A DNA stretch of 64,000 nucleotides from Actinomycetes bacterium (lineage in GTDB: Bacteria; Actinomycetota; Acidimicrobiia; Acidimicrobiales; Palsa-688), in assembly GCA_021787365.1 (NCBI GenBank), contig JAJYMB010000024.1:29626-93625 (forward strand), in the 5' to 3' direction. Below the pieces are notes generated by a model that worked only from the letters and a program-made list of their open reading frames with translations, was not told the DNA's origin and did no database searches. A program made the translations under genes and the position numbers. Positions 45,903 to 53,557 of the stretch are shown one piece after another (within the stretch, counting starts at the first letter, position 1; each line of letters begins with the position of its first letter).

Positions 45903-46128
45903 GGGCCGCCGACCGCCGCTGGCCCTTCCGTCGAGCGCCCGCGCTTAGGGCCGGCGCATGATGAGGCCGGAGAGCAGTTCTTTGCCTCGGCGCAAGCCGA
46001 GAGCCCGTTTCTGGCACCATCAACCGGCACCCGGCCGGCCTGTTGTCGTTCTGTGACTGTCACTCCCGCAACGGCGTCCCGCTGGCGCAAGCGCCTAGCC
46101 AGTAAGGGAGTTTTGCGGCTAAAACGAC
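45903..46128. other. Intergenic gap
   Basis: About 225 bases before the methyltransferase gene. No domain-bearing frame. A weak AAGGGAG lies at about 46105, too far from the start to serve as its ribosome-binding site. Confidence 0.3.
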
Positions 46129-46134
46129 GTGAAC

Positions 46135-47016
46135 ATGGCTGATGGAGAGCGCGAAGACAGGTGGGCCGCTTGGCTTGCCGAGCGCCGCCACGGTGGCGAC
46201 CCCAGGTCGCTCCGCCAGGTGCTCGAGTACCTCGCACCCGTGCGCGACCGCGTGATCGCCAACGCGCGGCTGACGACGGGCGACCGCGTCCTCGATGTAG
46301 GTTGCGGTGACGGGCTCGTGGCCTTTGCAGCCGTCGAAGCCGTCGGGGCTTCCGGCGAAGTGGTCTTCAGTGATATCTCGGCCGAGCTTTTGGACCTTTG
46401 CCGGCAGCACGCGGCGGCCACCGGCGTGCTCGAACGGTGCCGGTTCGTCCGAGCACCGGCGAAGGACCTGTCCGCCATCGCTGACTCCAGCGTCGATGCG
46501 GTGACGCTACGGTCCGTGCTCATCTACGAGGCCGACAAGGCTGGAGCGTTCGCCGAGTTCTGCCGCGTGCTCCGACCTGGGGGGCGTCTTTCGCTCTTTG
46601 AGCCGGTCAACCGCTTCGCGTCACCCGAGCCTGCTGACCGCTTCTCCTTCTACGACGTGAGCCCAGTTGCCGACCTTGCTGGCAAGGTCAAGGCTCTCTA
46701 CGAGGCCGTACAACCTCCGGGCCGCGACCCGATGTTGGACTTCGACGAGCGGGACCTGGTGCGCCTTGCCGAGGGCGCCGGCTTCCAGGAGGTCCACCTC
46801 ACGCTCCAAGTCGACATCGAGAGCCCCGAGCCGCGCCCGTGGCCTGCGTTCCTCGCCACAGCGGGGAACCCGCGCATCCCGACCCTTGCCGAAGCCATGG
46901 GACAGGCGCTCCTAGGTGAAGAAGCCGAACGCTTCGCCGCACACCTACGGCCGTTGGTCGAACGAGGCGAGGGCCAGCGGCGTGTGGCAACTGCCTTCCT
47001 GTGGGCCGTCCGGTGA
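46135..47016 (+). CDS. SAM-dependent methyltransferase (ArsM/UbiE-like)
   Basis: 293 residues from ATG 46135 (GTG 46129 is an alternative). Motif I RVLDVGCGDGLVAFAAVEAV, then GEVVFSDISAELLDLC, VDAVTLRSVLIYEADKAGAF and LRPGGRLSLFEPV. The pattern resembles UbiE and arsenite-methyltransferase-like enzymes, but the Cys triad of ArsM is not obvious. Palindromes lie 1 kb upstream and 150 bases downstream. No Shine-Dalgarno is close to the start. Confidence 0.87.
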   Translation: MADGEREDRWAAWLAERRHGGDPRSLRQVLEYLAPVRDRVIANARLTTGDRVLDVGCGDGLVAFAAVEAVGASGEVVFSDISAELLDLCRQHAAATGVLERCRFVRAPAKDLSAIADSSVDAVTLRSVLIYEADKAGAFAEFCRVLRPGGRLSLFEPVNRFASPEPADRFSFYDVSPVADLAGKVKALYEAVQPPGRDPMLDFDERDLVRLAEGAGFQEVHLTLQVDIESPEPRPWPAFLATAGNPRIPTLAEAMGQALLGEEAERFAAHLRPLVERGEGQRRVATAFLWAVR

Positions 47017-47168
47017 GCGGACCTCGGCCCGATGGGGGAGCTCGTTGCTCGTGTGGCTCGTTCGCGTCACCTGCCGGACAGGCAGTGGGGTCAAGCACGC
47101 GGCAACTTTCGCCGTCGCAAGCCTCGGCGGTGGCGAAGACTGGCCCGCCGGTGGGCCGGCATCAATCT

Positions 47169-47191
47169 GATGCATAACAAGCCTATGCATC
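47169..47191. repeat. GATGCATA-N7-TATGCATC palindrome, copy 2
   Basis: Eight-base arms with a 7-base centre (ACAAGCC), matching the copy at 45084-45108. It lies about 150 bases before the 47342 gene. Confidence 0.7.
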
Positions 47192-47341
47192 GGAAGCTCT
47201 AGCAACCGCCTCGGGAATTGTCGCTGCTTGTTCGCTGTGGCTTTGATAGCTCTCCCGTGACGCCCCCTCTCGGTCACTTTGGCGCCACTCAGGCGACCGG
47301 CTGCCCAACACCCCAGTGCCACATCGGCAAGACTGCCTGCG

Positions 47342-47716
47342 ATGGCGTTCGCTCAGCACCCAGGCCCGCCTGCGTCGACGAGACAGATGAGAGAGCTCCT
47401 CGCCCTCCTGAACGACGCCGGCCATACCGACTTCCGCGACGCGCGCGGGCCGATGGGGTTCACGCAACGTCAGGCCGCCGGTGAGTTCACCCGCGACGAG
47501 GCAGCAGCTTTCATCGCCCGGCTCCAGGGCAATGAGCCTGAAGTGGGCCCGCTCGCTGTTGGCCCAGCGGCGAGGCTCTCCGCGCAAAGCCAGCTACTGC
47601 GCCACTTACCTGCCGAGCAGCTCGTCGCCGAGCTCCGGCGCCGCGGTTGGATGGTCACCGAGCCCGTGGCGAACAGCTCGAGCCGGCCCGGCCCGGAGGC
47701 GGACTGCGGTCCCTGA
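47342..47716 (+). CDS. Conserved-looking hypothetical protein
   Basis: A 124-residue protein. The first 65 residues include STRQMRELLALLNDAGHTDF, then RDARGPMGFTQRQAAGEFTR, DEAAAFIARLQ, a motif seen in actinobacterial proteins of unknown function. The C-terminal end (QLLRHLPAEQLVAELRRRGW) is helical. Cytosolic. The nearby palindrome at 47169-47191 could regulate it. Start ATG 47342. Confidence 0.65.
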   Translation: MAFAQHPGPPASTRQMRELLALLNDAGHTDFRDARGPMGFTQRQAAGEFTRDEAAAFIARLQGNEPEVGPLAVGPAARLSAQSQLLRHLPAEQLVAELRRRGWMVTEPVANSSSRPGPEADCGP

Positions 47717-48040
47717 GCCAAGGTCCGGGCCCCTGGCCTACGGGGATGACCCAGGGGCACGCCCCCGTGCTGGGGCGGTCAGCTCCGCTGTGGGCTCTGC
47801 CGTGAACGACGGCGCCCTACTGGAGGATTAGTGACGGGAGCTGCTCTCAGTTGCAGGGTGGCGACCAACTTCTGGAGTCATCAGCGCCTTCGGGCGCGGC
47901 CAAGCCACGCTGTCGCTCCGGCTACTTCGGCGAACATCGGGCGGGCGCAGACCGACAAGCTGGTCGAGGCTGCCGTGACGGCTTATGAAGCGCCGGAAGA
48001 CGCGACGCGCAGCCTGAGCGGAATATCCTTGCTCTAAAGG
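47717..48040. other. Intergenic region before blaI
   Basis: About 320 bases with no supported gene. The blaI promoter is at its right-hand end. Confidence 0.35.
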
Positions 48041-48056
48041 ACTATAGGGAGATAGT
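48041..48056. promoter_or_regulatory. BlaI-like operator over blaI ribosome-binding site
   Basis: ACTAT-AGGGAG-ATAGT, a 16-bp inverted repeat whose centre is the GGGAG ribosome-binding site of the blaI gene. BlaI/MecI-type repressors bind TACTA/TAGTA-type dyads. A second copy with the same layout lies at 49434-49449. Confidence 0.65.
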
Positions 48057-48057
48057 A

Positions 48058-48483
48058 GTGCAACGGAAGACCAAGACCGCAGAGCCCGCGGACCTGCTCA
48101 GCCCGTTGGAGGCCGAGGTCATGGCCGTCGTATGGCGCCACCCCCGCCTCAATGTCGAGGACGCGACCGCCCTCGTCAACGCGAAGCGGGCCCGCAAGCT
48201 GTCCGAGCGCACGGTGGCCACCATCCTGCGCCGCCTCGACGCCAAAGGCTACGCAGCCCACGAAGTCGAAGGCCGCGCTTTCCTCTACACGGCGGTCGTG
48301 CCCGAGGAGCAGTTCGTGGCCTGGCACGGGCGCCGGGCGATGGGCGAGCTCCTGGGTCGCTACGGCCCCGAAGTGGCAGTCGCTGGGCTGGTCGAGGGGG
48401 CCGGGGCGGACAAGGCGGCCCTGGACATGCTCGAAGAGCTCCTCCGGCGCAACCGCAAAGACGCGGGCAAGGGTGCGACGTAG
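48058..48483 (+). CDS. BlaI/MecI/CopY-family repressor
   Basis: 141 residues from GTG 48058 with GGGAG six bases upstream. The winged helix is LSPLEAEVMAVVWRHPRLNV, then LSERTVATILRRLDAKGYAA, followed by AHEVEGRAFLYTAVVPEEQF. The C-terminal part is the dimerisation arm. It overlaps the M56 peptidase gene by 11 bases, the usual BlaI-BlaR arrangement: the membrane peptidase inactivates the repressor when a signal is sensed. Confidence 0.92.
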   Translation: MQRKTKTAEPADLLSPLEAEVMAVVWRHPRLNVEDATALVNAKRARKLSERTVATILRRLDAKGYAAHEVEGRAFLYTAVVPEEQFVAWHGRRAMGELLGRYGPEVAVAGLVEGAGADKAALDMLEELLRRNRKDAGKGAT

Positions 48484-49390
48484 CTTCTGGGCCCTGGTGC
48501 TCCTCGCCCTCGTCGCCGAGGCCGGCCTGTCGCTCCTCGCCTCCCGGGCGCTTTGGGCCCAGCTCCCTTGCCACGTGAGAGGCTGGGAGCTGGCCGTGCC
48601 GGCCATGGCGGCCTGCCTGAAGCCAGTCCCCTTGGTCGGGAGGCACGCCTTGGGTGCCGCCTTGGTGATGGGCGGGGTAGGGTTGGCGACCCTGGTGCTC
48701 GCGGCCGTCGAGCTTGCCCGGCAGCTGTGGCGCTTGGGGCAAGTCCGGCGGTTGATGGCGACCTTCCCTCGTACGAGCGCCGAGCCACCGAGGGCTCCGG
48801 GCGCCCCTCGGCGCGCCCTTGTGGTGCTCGGGACCGAGGAACCCTGCTGCTTCACGATCGGCCTCTTCCACCCGGTCGTCGTCGTCTCTACCGGCCTCCT
48901 CCAGCTGCTCGGCCCCGACGAGGTCGCCGCTGCGCTCTCCCACGAGGCGGCCCACGCCCGCCGTCTTGGCCCCCTCCGCCAGTTCGCCGCTTCTGTCGCC
49001 ACCTCCGCTGTCTTCTTCGTCCCCCTGCTCCGGGACCTGGCGCAGGCGGCCCAGCTACAAGAGGAGCTGAGGGCCGACAGGGCAGCGGTCGCCCGCTACG
49101 GCGAGGCGGCGCTCCTTTCTGCGTTGCGGCCCCTCCTCGCTGCTCCCCAGGTGGCTGGCGACCCTCGTGCCGCCCTCAGCTCCATGGCCCACCCACCCAT
49201 GCTCCAAAAGCGCCTCGAGGCCCTCGGCGGCAACTACCCACAAATAGCCCTACGCCGGTCGAGGCTCGTTGCCACCGTCGCCGGCGTTGCCCTCCTGGCC
49301 CTCGTCGGTTTCGCGGTCCCGAGCCGAGTAACGGCACCGGCTCCCCTACAGGCCCACCCCGTCCACGTCCCGGCGCACGCTCACAGGTAG
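48473..49390 (+). CDS. M56-family membrane metallopeptidase (BlaR1/MecR1-like)
   Basis: 305 residues from GTG 48473, overlapping blaI by 11 bases. N-terminal helices (about 5-25 and 58-82), then the zinc site HEAAH at about 157-161 (LSHEAAHARRLGPLR), a conserved downstream acid in QEELRADRAAVARYGEAALL and a final helix (LVATVAGVALLALVGFAV). Unlike BlaR1 it has no C-terminal penicillin-binding sensor domain. The signal is therefore unknown; relatives respond to envelope or oxidative stress. Confidence 0.9.
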   Translation: MRRSFWALVLLALVAEAGLSLLASRALWAQLPCHVRGWELAVPAMAACLKPVPLVGRHALGAALVMGGVGLATLVLAAVELARQLWRLGQVRRLMATFPRTSAEPPRAPGAPRRALVVLGTEEPCCFTIGLFHPVVVVSTGLLQLLGPDEVAAALSHEAAHARRLGPLRQFAASVATSAVFFVPLLRDLAQAAQLQEELRADRAAVARYGEAALLSALRPLLAAPQVAGDPRAALSSMAHPPMLQKRLEALGGNYPQIALRRSRLVATVAGVALLALVGFAVPSRVTAPAPLQAHPVHVPAHAHR

Positions 49391-49412
49391 CCGCTGGGCG
49401 CTCCAAGGCCTC

Positions 49413-49449
49413 TTGACACGGCTCCCTAGATTGACTATGGTTACGTAGT
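49413..49449 (+). promoter_or_regulatory. Promoter with overlapping BlaI-like operator
   Basis: TTGACA at 49413-49418, a 17-base spacer and TATGGT at 49436-49441. ACTAT-GGTTAC-GTAGT (49434-49449) covers the -10 box and repeats the ACTAT-N6-ATAGT pattern found before blaI. BlaI binding here would block the exported-protein gene that follows. Confidence 0.7.
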
Positions 49450-49513
49450 AGGTGCCACATGACATTGGCACTCGAGGGCTTGTCATAGCTGGGGAGAGGT
49501 GGGAGGTGCTCCA

Positions 49514-50157
49514 GTGTGGTGCACCGTTTGTCGTTCGGCCTTGCGTGGTGCGGTCACCTTGGCCGTGTCCGGTGGGCTCCTGCTAGCGGTGCCGGCCAGG
49601 CGGTGGCCGGCACCCGACCAGCATCCCCGTTCGCCGAGACCGCGTGCTCGCCTAATACGTGGCAGGTGATCGACAGTTCGGGCGACACGGTCACCGACTG
49701 GTACACAGAGACGACGGCGCCTTCGTCGGTCTGCACGTACGCCCGCTACTACGCGAACGGCACGCTCGTGGCCGAGACGGGCACCAAGTGCCTGTCCTCG
49801 GGCCAAGAGGCTACCGCCATCCCATTTTCGTTCTCACGAGTTCTAGGTGGTGAACCTTATTGGCAAGAGGTGGCGGAGAGGCTCCAACTCCGTGGGCCGC
49901 GTCAGACTTGGAGGGAAGGCCGCCGGGTGCTGATGGAGCAGGTTTCTCGGGGTACTGATAGCCAGGTCTCGGTCGTCTCGGCTAGTCGTGGGGGTACCAG
50001 CCCTTTGTGGTTGCGCGTGGCTGTGCTCTCGGCGACTGGAACGGCCGTCGAGACCCACATCTTATGTGACTCAATCGCAGCCCGCGGTGACGAGACGGCC
50101 GAATTGGTCGAGAGGACCCAGCTGGTAGCCTCATCGAACCCCGCCGTGTCACCCTGA
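49514..50157 (+). pseudogene. Exported protein, frameshift after signal peptide
   Basis: GTG 49514 (GGGAGG eight bases upstream) encodes a signal peptide, RSALRGAVTLAVSGGLLLAV, then PA, in one frame. The remaining protein (QVIDSSGDTVTDWYTETT, CTYARYYANGTLVAETGTK, then WREGRRVLMEQVSRGTDSQV and HILCDSIAARG) is in the next frame. The shift lies at about 49595-49615. The mature domain has four or more cysteines and looks extracellular. Either an inactive gene or a base error in the sequence. Its promoter carries the BlaI-like operator. Confidence 0.6.
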
Positions 50158-50194
50158 GCCATCAAGTAGTCTGGAGGCAAGCTGTAAGTTGACA

Positions 50195-50872
50195 ATGCCG
50201 TCAGAGTTGAAGGTGATGGCGCGGTCGAGTGACGAGCGCCCGAAAGCGCGCGGTCGACTGCTCCGGTGGTCGCAGAGGACCGCTATCGCCAGAGCCCTTG
50301 CAGTGGTTACGTTGGTGCTGGGAACTGTGGTGCAGACGACTCAAGGTGCAAGCGCGTCACTCGCTCAGCGGTCGGCTAGTCCAGCCCAAAGACCTCCTGT
50401 GACACTCGGAACTCGTGGTGTCGGTCAGGTCCGATTTGGTATTGCGAGGATGGAAGCTGTAAAACGTCTGCGGGGACTACTTGGTCCGCCCAATTGGCAA
50501 GGTATCAACACGGGATGCGGGCCTCGGTACGCTGAAGTAGCTTGGAGGGACTTTATAGCAGAATTCTACAGGGGACACTTCTCGGGGTATCGGTACATGC
50601 TGGATGTGTACGTTGTCGAGGCAAAGCGGTCACCGCGAGAGCATGTTCCAGCGGCTAAAGGAGTACCCTTTATGTCGACCTTGGCTGGCATCACCCTGGG
50701 AAGCGACCTCGCAGAAGTCCGTTCGCGCTACAAGAGGCTTAGGCAAAGCGGGGCTGACAGTTGGACGGCCCCGAGCGGCTTAACGTTCGTAGTCTGGTCG
50801 GGCTACCGGAATATGGTTGCTGGGTCGGACCGGATAGTCGAAATTAAGATCGGGACTTGCGGGGCGTTTTGA
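50195..50872 (+). CDS. Exported or membrane-anchored hypothetical protein
   Basis: About 225 residues from ATG 50195 (start uncertain; ATG 50216 is possible). A basic N-terminus and a hydrophobic stretch (about 30-52: ARALAVVTLVLGTVVQTTQG) form a signal peptide. The mature domain has GVGQVRFGIARMEAVKRLRG and GITLGSDLAEVRSRYKRLRQ, a repeated G-x-x-F/L-G-x-x-x-x-E-V-R pattern seen in actinobacterial lipoprotein-like domains. Two cysteines. Lower GC than its neighbours, so possibly acquired. Confidence 0.6.
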   Translation: MPSELKVMARSSDERPKARGRLLRWSQRTAIARALAVVTLVLGTVVQTTQGASASLAQRSASPAQRPPVTLGTRGVGQVRFGIARMEAVKRLRGLLGPPNWQGINTGCGPRYAEVAWRDFIAEFYRGHFSGYRYMLDVYVVEAKRSPREHVPAAKGVPFMSTLAGITLGSDLAEVRSRYKRLRQSGADSWTAPSGLTFVVWSGYRNMVAGSDRIVEIKIGTCGAF

Positions 50873-50904
50873 CTCGCTGACTTGAATGGCCAGGCGTACC
50901 CTGC

Positions 50905-50941
50905 TGACAATTGCGCGCCGTGATCCGGACTGACAATTGCG
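50905..50941. repeat. TGACAATTGCG direct repeats, IS-end-like
   Basis: TGACAATTGCG at 50905-50915 and 50931-50941, 26 bases apart. This kind of repeated short motif is typical of actinobacterial IS ends. No transposase is adjacent; a broken serine recombinase begins 200 bases later. Confidence 0.45.
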
Positions 50942-51082
50942 TGCGGGCCACAGGGAATCGTTTACGTCGATCGCGGATGTTTGTGTGTCGCGAGATGTTG
51001 GCAACTGTTGGGTCTTGCTTGGTCACACGAACGATCGTTTCCGGACGCGGTTGCTCCACGAGGCATTTTCCCAGGTGGGGTG

Positions 51083-51116
51083 TGTAACGCTACTCGTGTA
51101 GGCACCTATGTAACGC
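51083..51116. repeat. TGTAACGC direct repeats before recombinase
   Basis: TGTAACGC at 51083-51090 and 51109-51116, also 26 bases apart. They lie just upstream of the recombinase gene, where res-like sites for serine recombinases are usually found. Confidence 0.4.
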
Positions 51117-51147
51117 CAACCCCTGTTTGTATTACAGTCGGTCCCAT

Positions 51148-51712
51148 GTGGGTCGGGTCTCGGCAGCCGACCAGAGCGCCGCGTCCCAGCGGGACGCCCT
51201 GGTTTGCGCCGGCTGCGGCAAGGTCTTCATCGACAAGGCGAGCGGCAAGCTAGCCCGGCGGCCGGAGCTGGACAAGGCGCTGGTCGTGGCCAGGAAGGGC
51301 GACCAGTTGGTCACCACCAAGCTGGACCGGCTCGGGCGCTCCCTCGAGCACTTGATCGCCCTTTCCAATGAGCTCCAGGCCAAGCGCGTCGACCTGGTGG
51401 TGCTAGACCAGGGCATCGACACATCTACCGCGCTCGGGCGGATGTTCTTCCACATCCTCGGCGCCATAGGCGAGTTCGAGCACGCCTTGATGTCCGAGTG
51501 CACCCGTGACGGCCTGGCCGCGGCCCGGGCGCGGGGCCGTACCGGTGGGGAGAAGGCCAAGCTGATCGCCGGCCAGGCCAAGGTCGCCCGGGACATGTAC
51601 GACGAACTGTGCCCCCGATGGGCGCCGGGCCCACACCGTGGCCGAGATCGCCGCCGAGTTCGGGGTCTCCCGGCCCACCATCTACCGCCACCTCCAGCCG
51701 AACGCGAGATGA
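51148..51712 (+). pseudogene. Serine recombinase (resolvase), frameshifted
   Basis: The catalytic domain is present from GRVSAADQSAASQRDALV (the active-site Ser is in RVSAADQ) through [40 protein letters not shown] and FEHALMSECTRDGLAAARAR. The usual start (M-x-x-GYARVS) is missing its first residues. The C-terminal helix-turn-helix (TVAEIAAEFGVSRPTIYRHL) is in the next frame; the shift lies at about 51610-51630. The protein would lose DNA-binding if not repaired. Confidence 0.82.
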
Positions 51713-52109
51713 AGCGGGTGCTCACGTCGTGCTCGGACGGTGGGCCAGATGTCCCCTACCCGGTCAACGCTGCGGTGGAGCGCGAGAGACAGCACGCAAG
51801 CCTGGTGCTCGAGCCGGGGCCACTCAGCCCACTTGGCGGGGGCCACTCGATGCGAGCGAAGGCTGCCAAGAGGCGCCGCCTCTAGTTGGTGACGCTGCCA
51901 CGGTTCTGGCTGTCGGGGCTGAAGCGGGCGACGTCGTGGATGGTCGCCTTCAACAGGTCGTACTGGCTTTGGGCGACGTTAGGCCGCTCGTTTATGACAA
52001 GGCTGGCGAGGCGCTGGCCTTGCCACCTGCGAAGTCGCATTCAGTTACATTTTTGCTGGCGGCACCACCGAGACCGAAGTCACCCTTGCCGCTCGGTAGC
52101 CCGACGGGC
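51713..52109. other. Region with no supported gene
   Basis: About 400 bases between the recombinase and the Clp-N gene. Frames are open, but no domain is recognised; it may hold the tail of the element that brought the recombinase. Confidence 0.3.
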
Positions 52110-52754
52110 CTATTTCGCCGAGAGGACCGTCCCGCAGCGCGAGCAGTAGAACAAGGTCATCCGACGTGGGCCCGCCTCTCTCCCGGTCTCGTCGGGGGGC
52201 ACGTCGACGGTCCTGGACCGGGCCGACTCGGAGAGCTCCGAGCGGCACCAGCTGCAGCGTGGACCGGGCCGCTCGAGGGGGGCCCTCGTCTCCTCCATCG
52301 GCCGGGAGGCGGCCTCGGGGCCCTCCGCCAGGAGCTCGACGACCTGCTGGCGCACGCGTGACAGATCCGCGCCCAGCTTCACGAGCACCTGGGCGCCCAC
52401 ACCCTCCCCCTCCCGCACGATGCCGAGGAGGAGGTGCTCGGTGCCTATGTAGCTGTGGCCGAGCCCTAGTGCCTCGCGCAGGGCCAGTTCGAGGACCTTC
52501 TTCGCCCTCGGCGTGAAGGGGGGCGACCCCGTGGTCGGCATGCCCGCAGGCCCGACCGTCTCCTCGACCCCCGAGCGGGCCTTGTAGAGGTCCACGCCGA
52601 GCGCGGCCAGCGCCCGGCCGGCCAGGCTCCCGGGTTGGTGGAGCAGCCCTAGGAGGATGTGCTCGGTGCCGATGAAGTTGTGGTTCAAAAGGCGCGCCTC
52701 TTCCTGGGCGAGGCGGAGCACGCGCCGGGCCTCCTCGGTGAAGCGCTCGAACAT
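52110..52754 (-). CDS. Clp N-domain protein with C-terminal zinc ribbon
   Basis: A 214-residue protein. Two Clp-N repeats (about 1-75 and 75-150) read MFERFTEEARRVLRLAQEEA, NHNFIGTEHILLGLLHQPGS, then FTPRAKKVLELALREALGLG, HSYIGTEHLLLGIV. A linker leads to a zinc-ribbon pair (CSWC and, further on, CSRC). There are no AAA+ ATPase modules, so it cannot unfold protein itself. ClpC-N fragments with zinc ribbons may act as substrate adaptors or decoys. Start ATG 52754. Confidence 0.82.
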   Translation of the reverse strand: MFERFTEEARRVLRLAQEEARLLNHNFIGTEHILLGLLHQPGSLAGRALAALGVDLYKARSGVEETVGPAGMPTTGSPPFTPRAKKVLELALREALGLGHSYIGTEHLLLGIVREGEGVGAQVLVKLGADLSRVRQQVVELLAEGPEAASRPMEETRAPLERPGPRCSWCRSELSESARSRTVDVPPDETGREAGPRRMTLFYCSRCGTVLSAK

Positions 52755-52838
52755 CGGCCCCCAGCATCGCGCAGGGCCACCCGGGCCCGAGCGCGCCCGT
52801 GAGCGGGGCGCCGGCGCTTCCCGGCAGGTCGGGCCCGG

Positions 52839-53153
52839 CTACCACAGCTCGCCCGGCCCCTCGACGCCCCCCACGATCTGTTTCAAGGTGGCGACCTCGG
52901 CGCGAAGGGCGGAACGGCCACGGCGGGTGATCGACACCCACGCGCGCGGCCGCCGCCCCTCGTAGCCCTTGGCGACGCTCACGAGGCCGCCCTTTTCGAG
53001 GGCGTCGAGATGGGTCGTCAGGTTGCCCGCCGTCATGGACAGCTCCGACTGCAAGAAGCGGAACTCGACCCGCTTGGCCTCGCTCGTCATCGCCAGGATG
53101 CCGAGGCTCGCCCGTTGGTGGACGAGGTCGTCCAGCTTGACGGCGGGGTGCAC
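52839..53153 (-). CDS. Winged-helix transcriptional regulator
   Basis: 104 residues from GTG 53153, with a GAGAGGAGG ribosome-binding site. A complete winged-helix (MarR/ArsR-like) domain: VKLDDLVHQRASLGILAMTS, EAKRVEFRFLQSELSMTAGN, LTTHLDALEKGGLVSVAKGY, then the wing PRAWVSITRRGRSALRAEV. This short form without a ligand domain is often paired with a membrane protein, here the gene at 53271. Its 5' end and upstream DNA are duplicated at 2381-2577. Confidence 0.88.
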   Translation of the reverse strand: MHPAVKLDDLVHQRASLGILAMTSEAKRVEFRFLQSELSMTAGNLTTHLDALEKGGLVSVAKGYEGRRPRAWVSITRRGRSALRAEVATLKQIVGGVEGPGELW

Positions 53154-53258
53154 TCAGGCCCTCCTCTCCGAAAGAGAGAACCAGGCACCCCCCACCAACA
53201 AGGGCCCAGCCGCGGAGCAGGCGTCCGGGAACTCACTGAGCGCTGCCGGCACGCTCGA
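53062..53258 (-). repeat. 197-bp dispersed inverted repeat, copy 2 (source copy)
   Basis: Contains the first 31 codons and the upstream 105 bases of the winged-helix gene. It matches 2381-2577 in inverted orientation with three mismatches. This copy has the intact gene, so it is the likely source. Confidence 0.9.
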
Positions 53259-53270
53259 GGCGAAGAGCCG

Positions 53271-53557
53271 CTACAAGAGGTTCTCCAGGTCGTAGAGGTC
53301 GACCAGTAGCGCCACGCCCGCGAACACTACCGCGTAGGCCAGGCGGGTACCGCTGCGCTCCAGGTAGGCGAGCACGCCCAGCATGAGCACCACGACGCAC
53401 AACGGGCCGAGCCCGCGGCCCGCCAGGTCCCCACCCCGGTGGACGGCGGTCACCCACCCCGGCAGGTGCAGGAGGGACGCTGTCCCCGGCGCCGAGGCGA
53501 AAAGCACCGCCGACAGGACAAGGCCGACGACCGCAGCAGGCCAGATCCGGGCCTCGA
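53271..53557 (-). CDS. Membrane protein, probably 5' truncated
   Basis: About 95 residues with three helices (WPAAVVGLVLSAVLFA, GPLCVVVLMLGVLAYLE and RLAYAVVFAGVALLVDLYD). It lies upstream of, and in the same direction as, the winged-helix regulator, and its stop is 13 bases beyond the repeat. The frame is open to 53645, but from about 53557 it overlaps the decayed LuxR gene on the other strand, so its N-terminus was probably lost at that junction. Confidence 0.45.
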
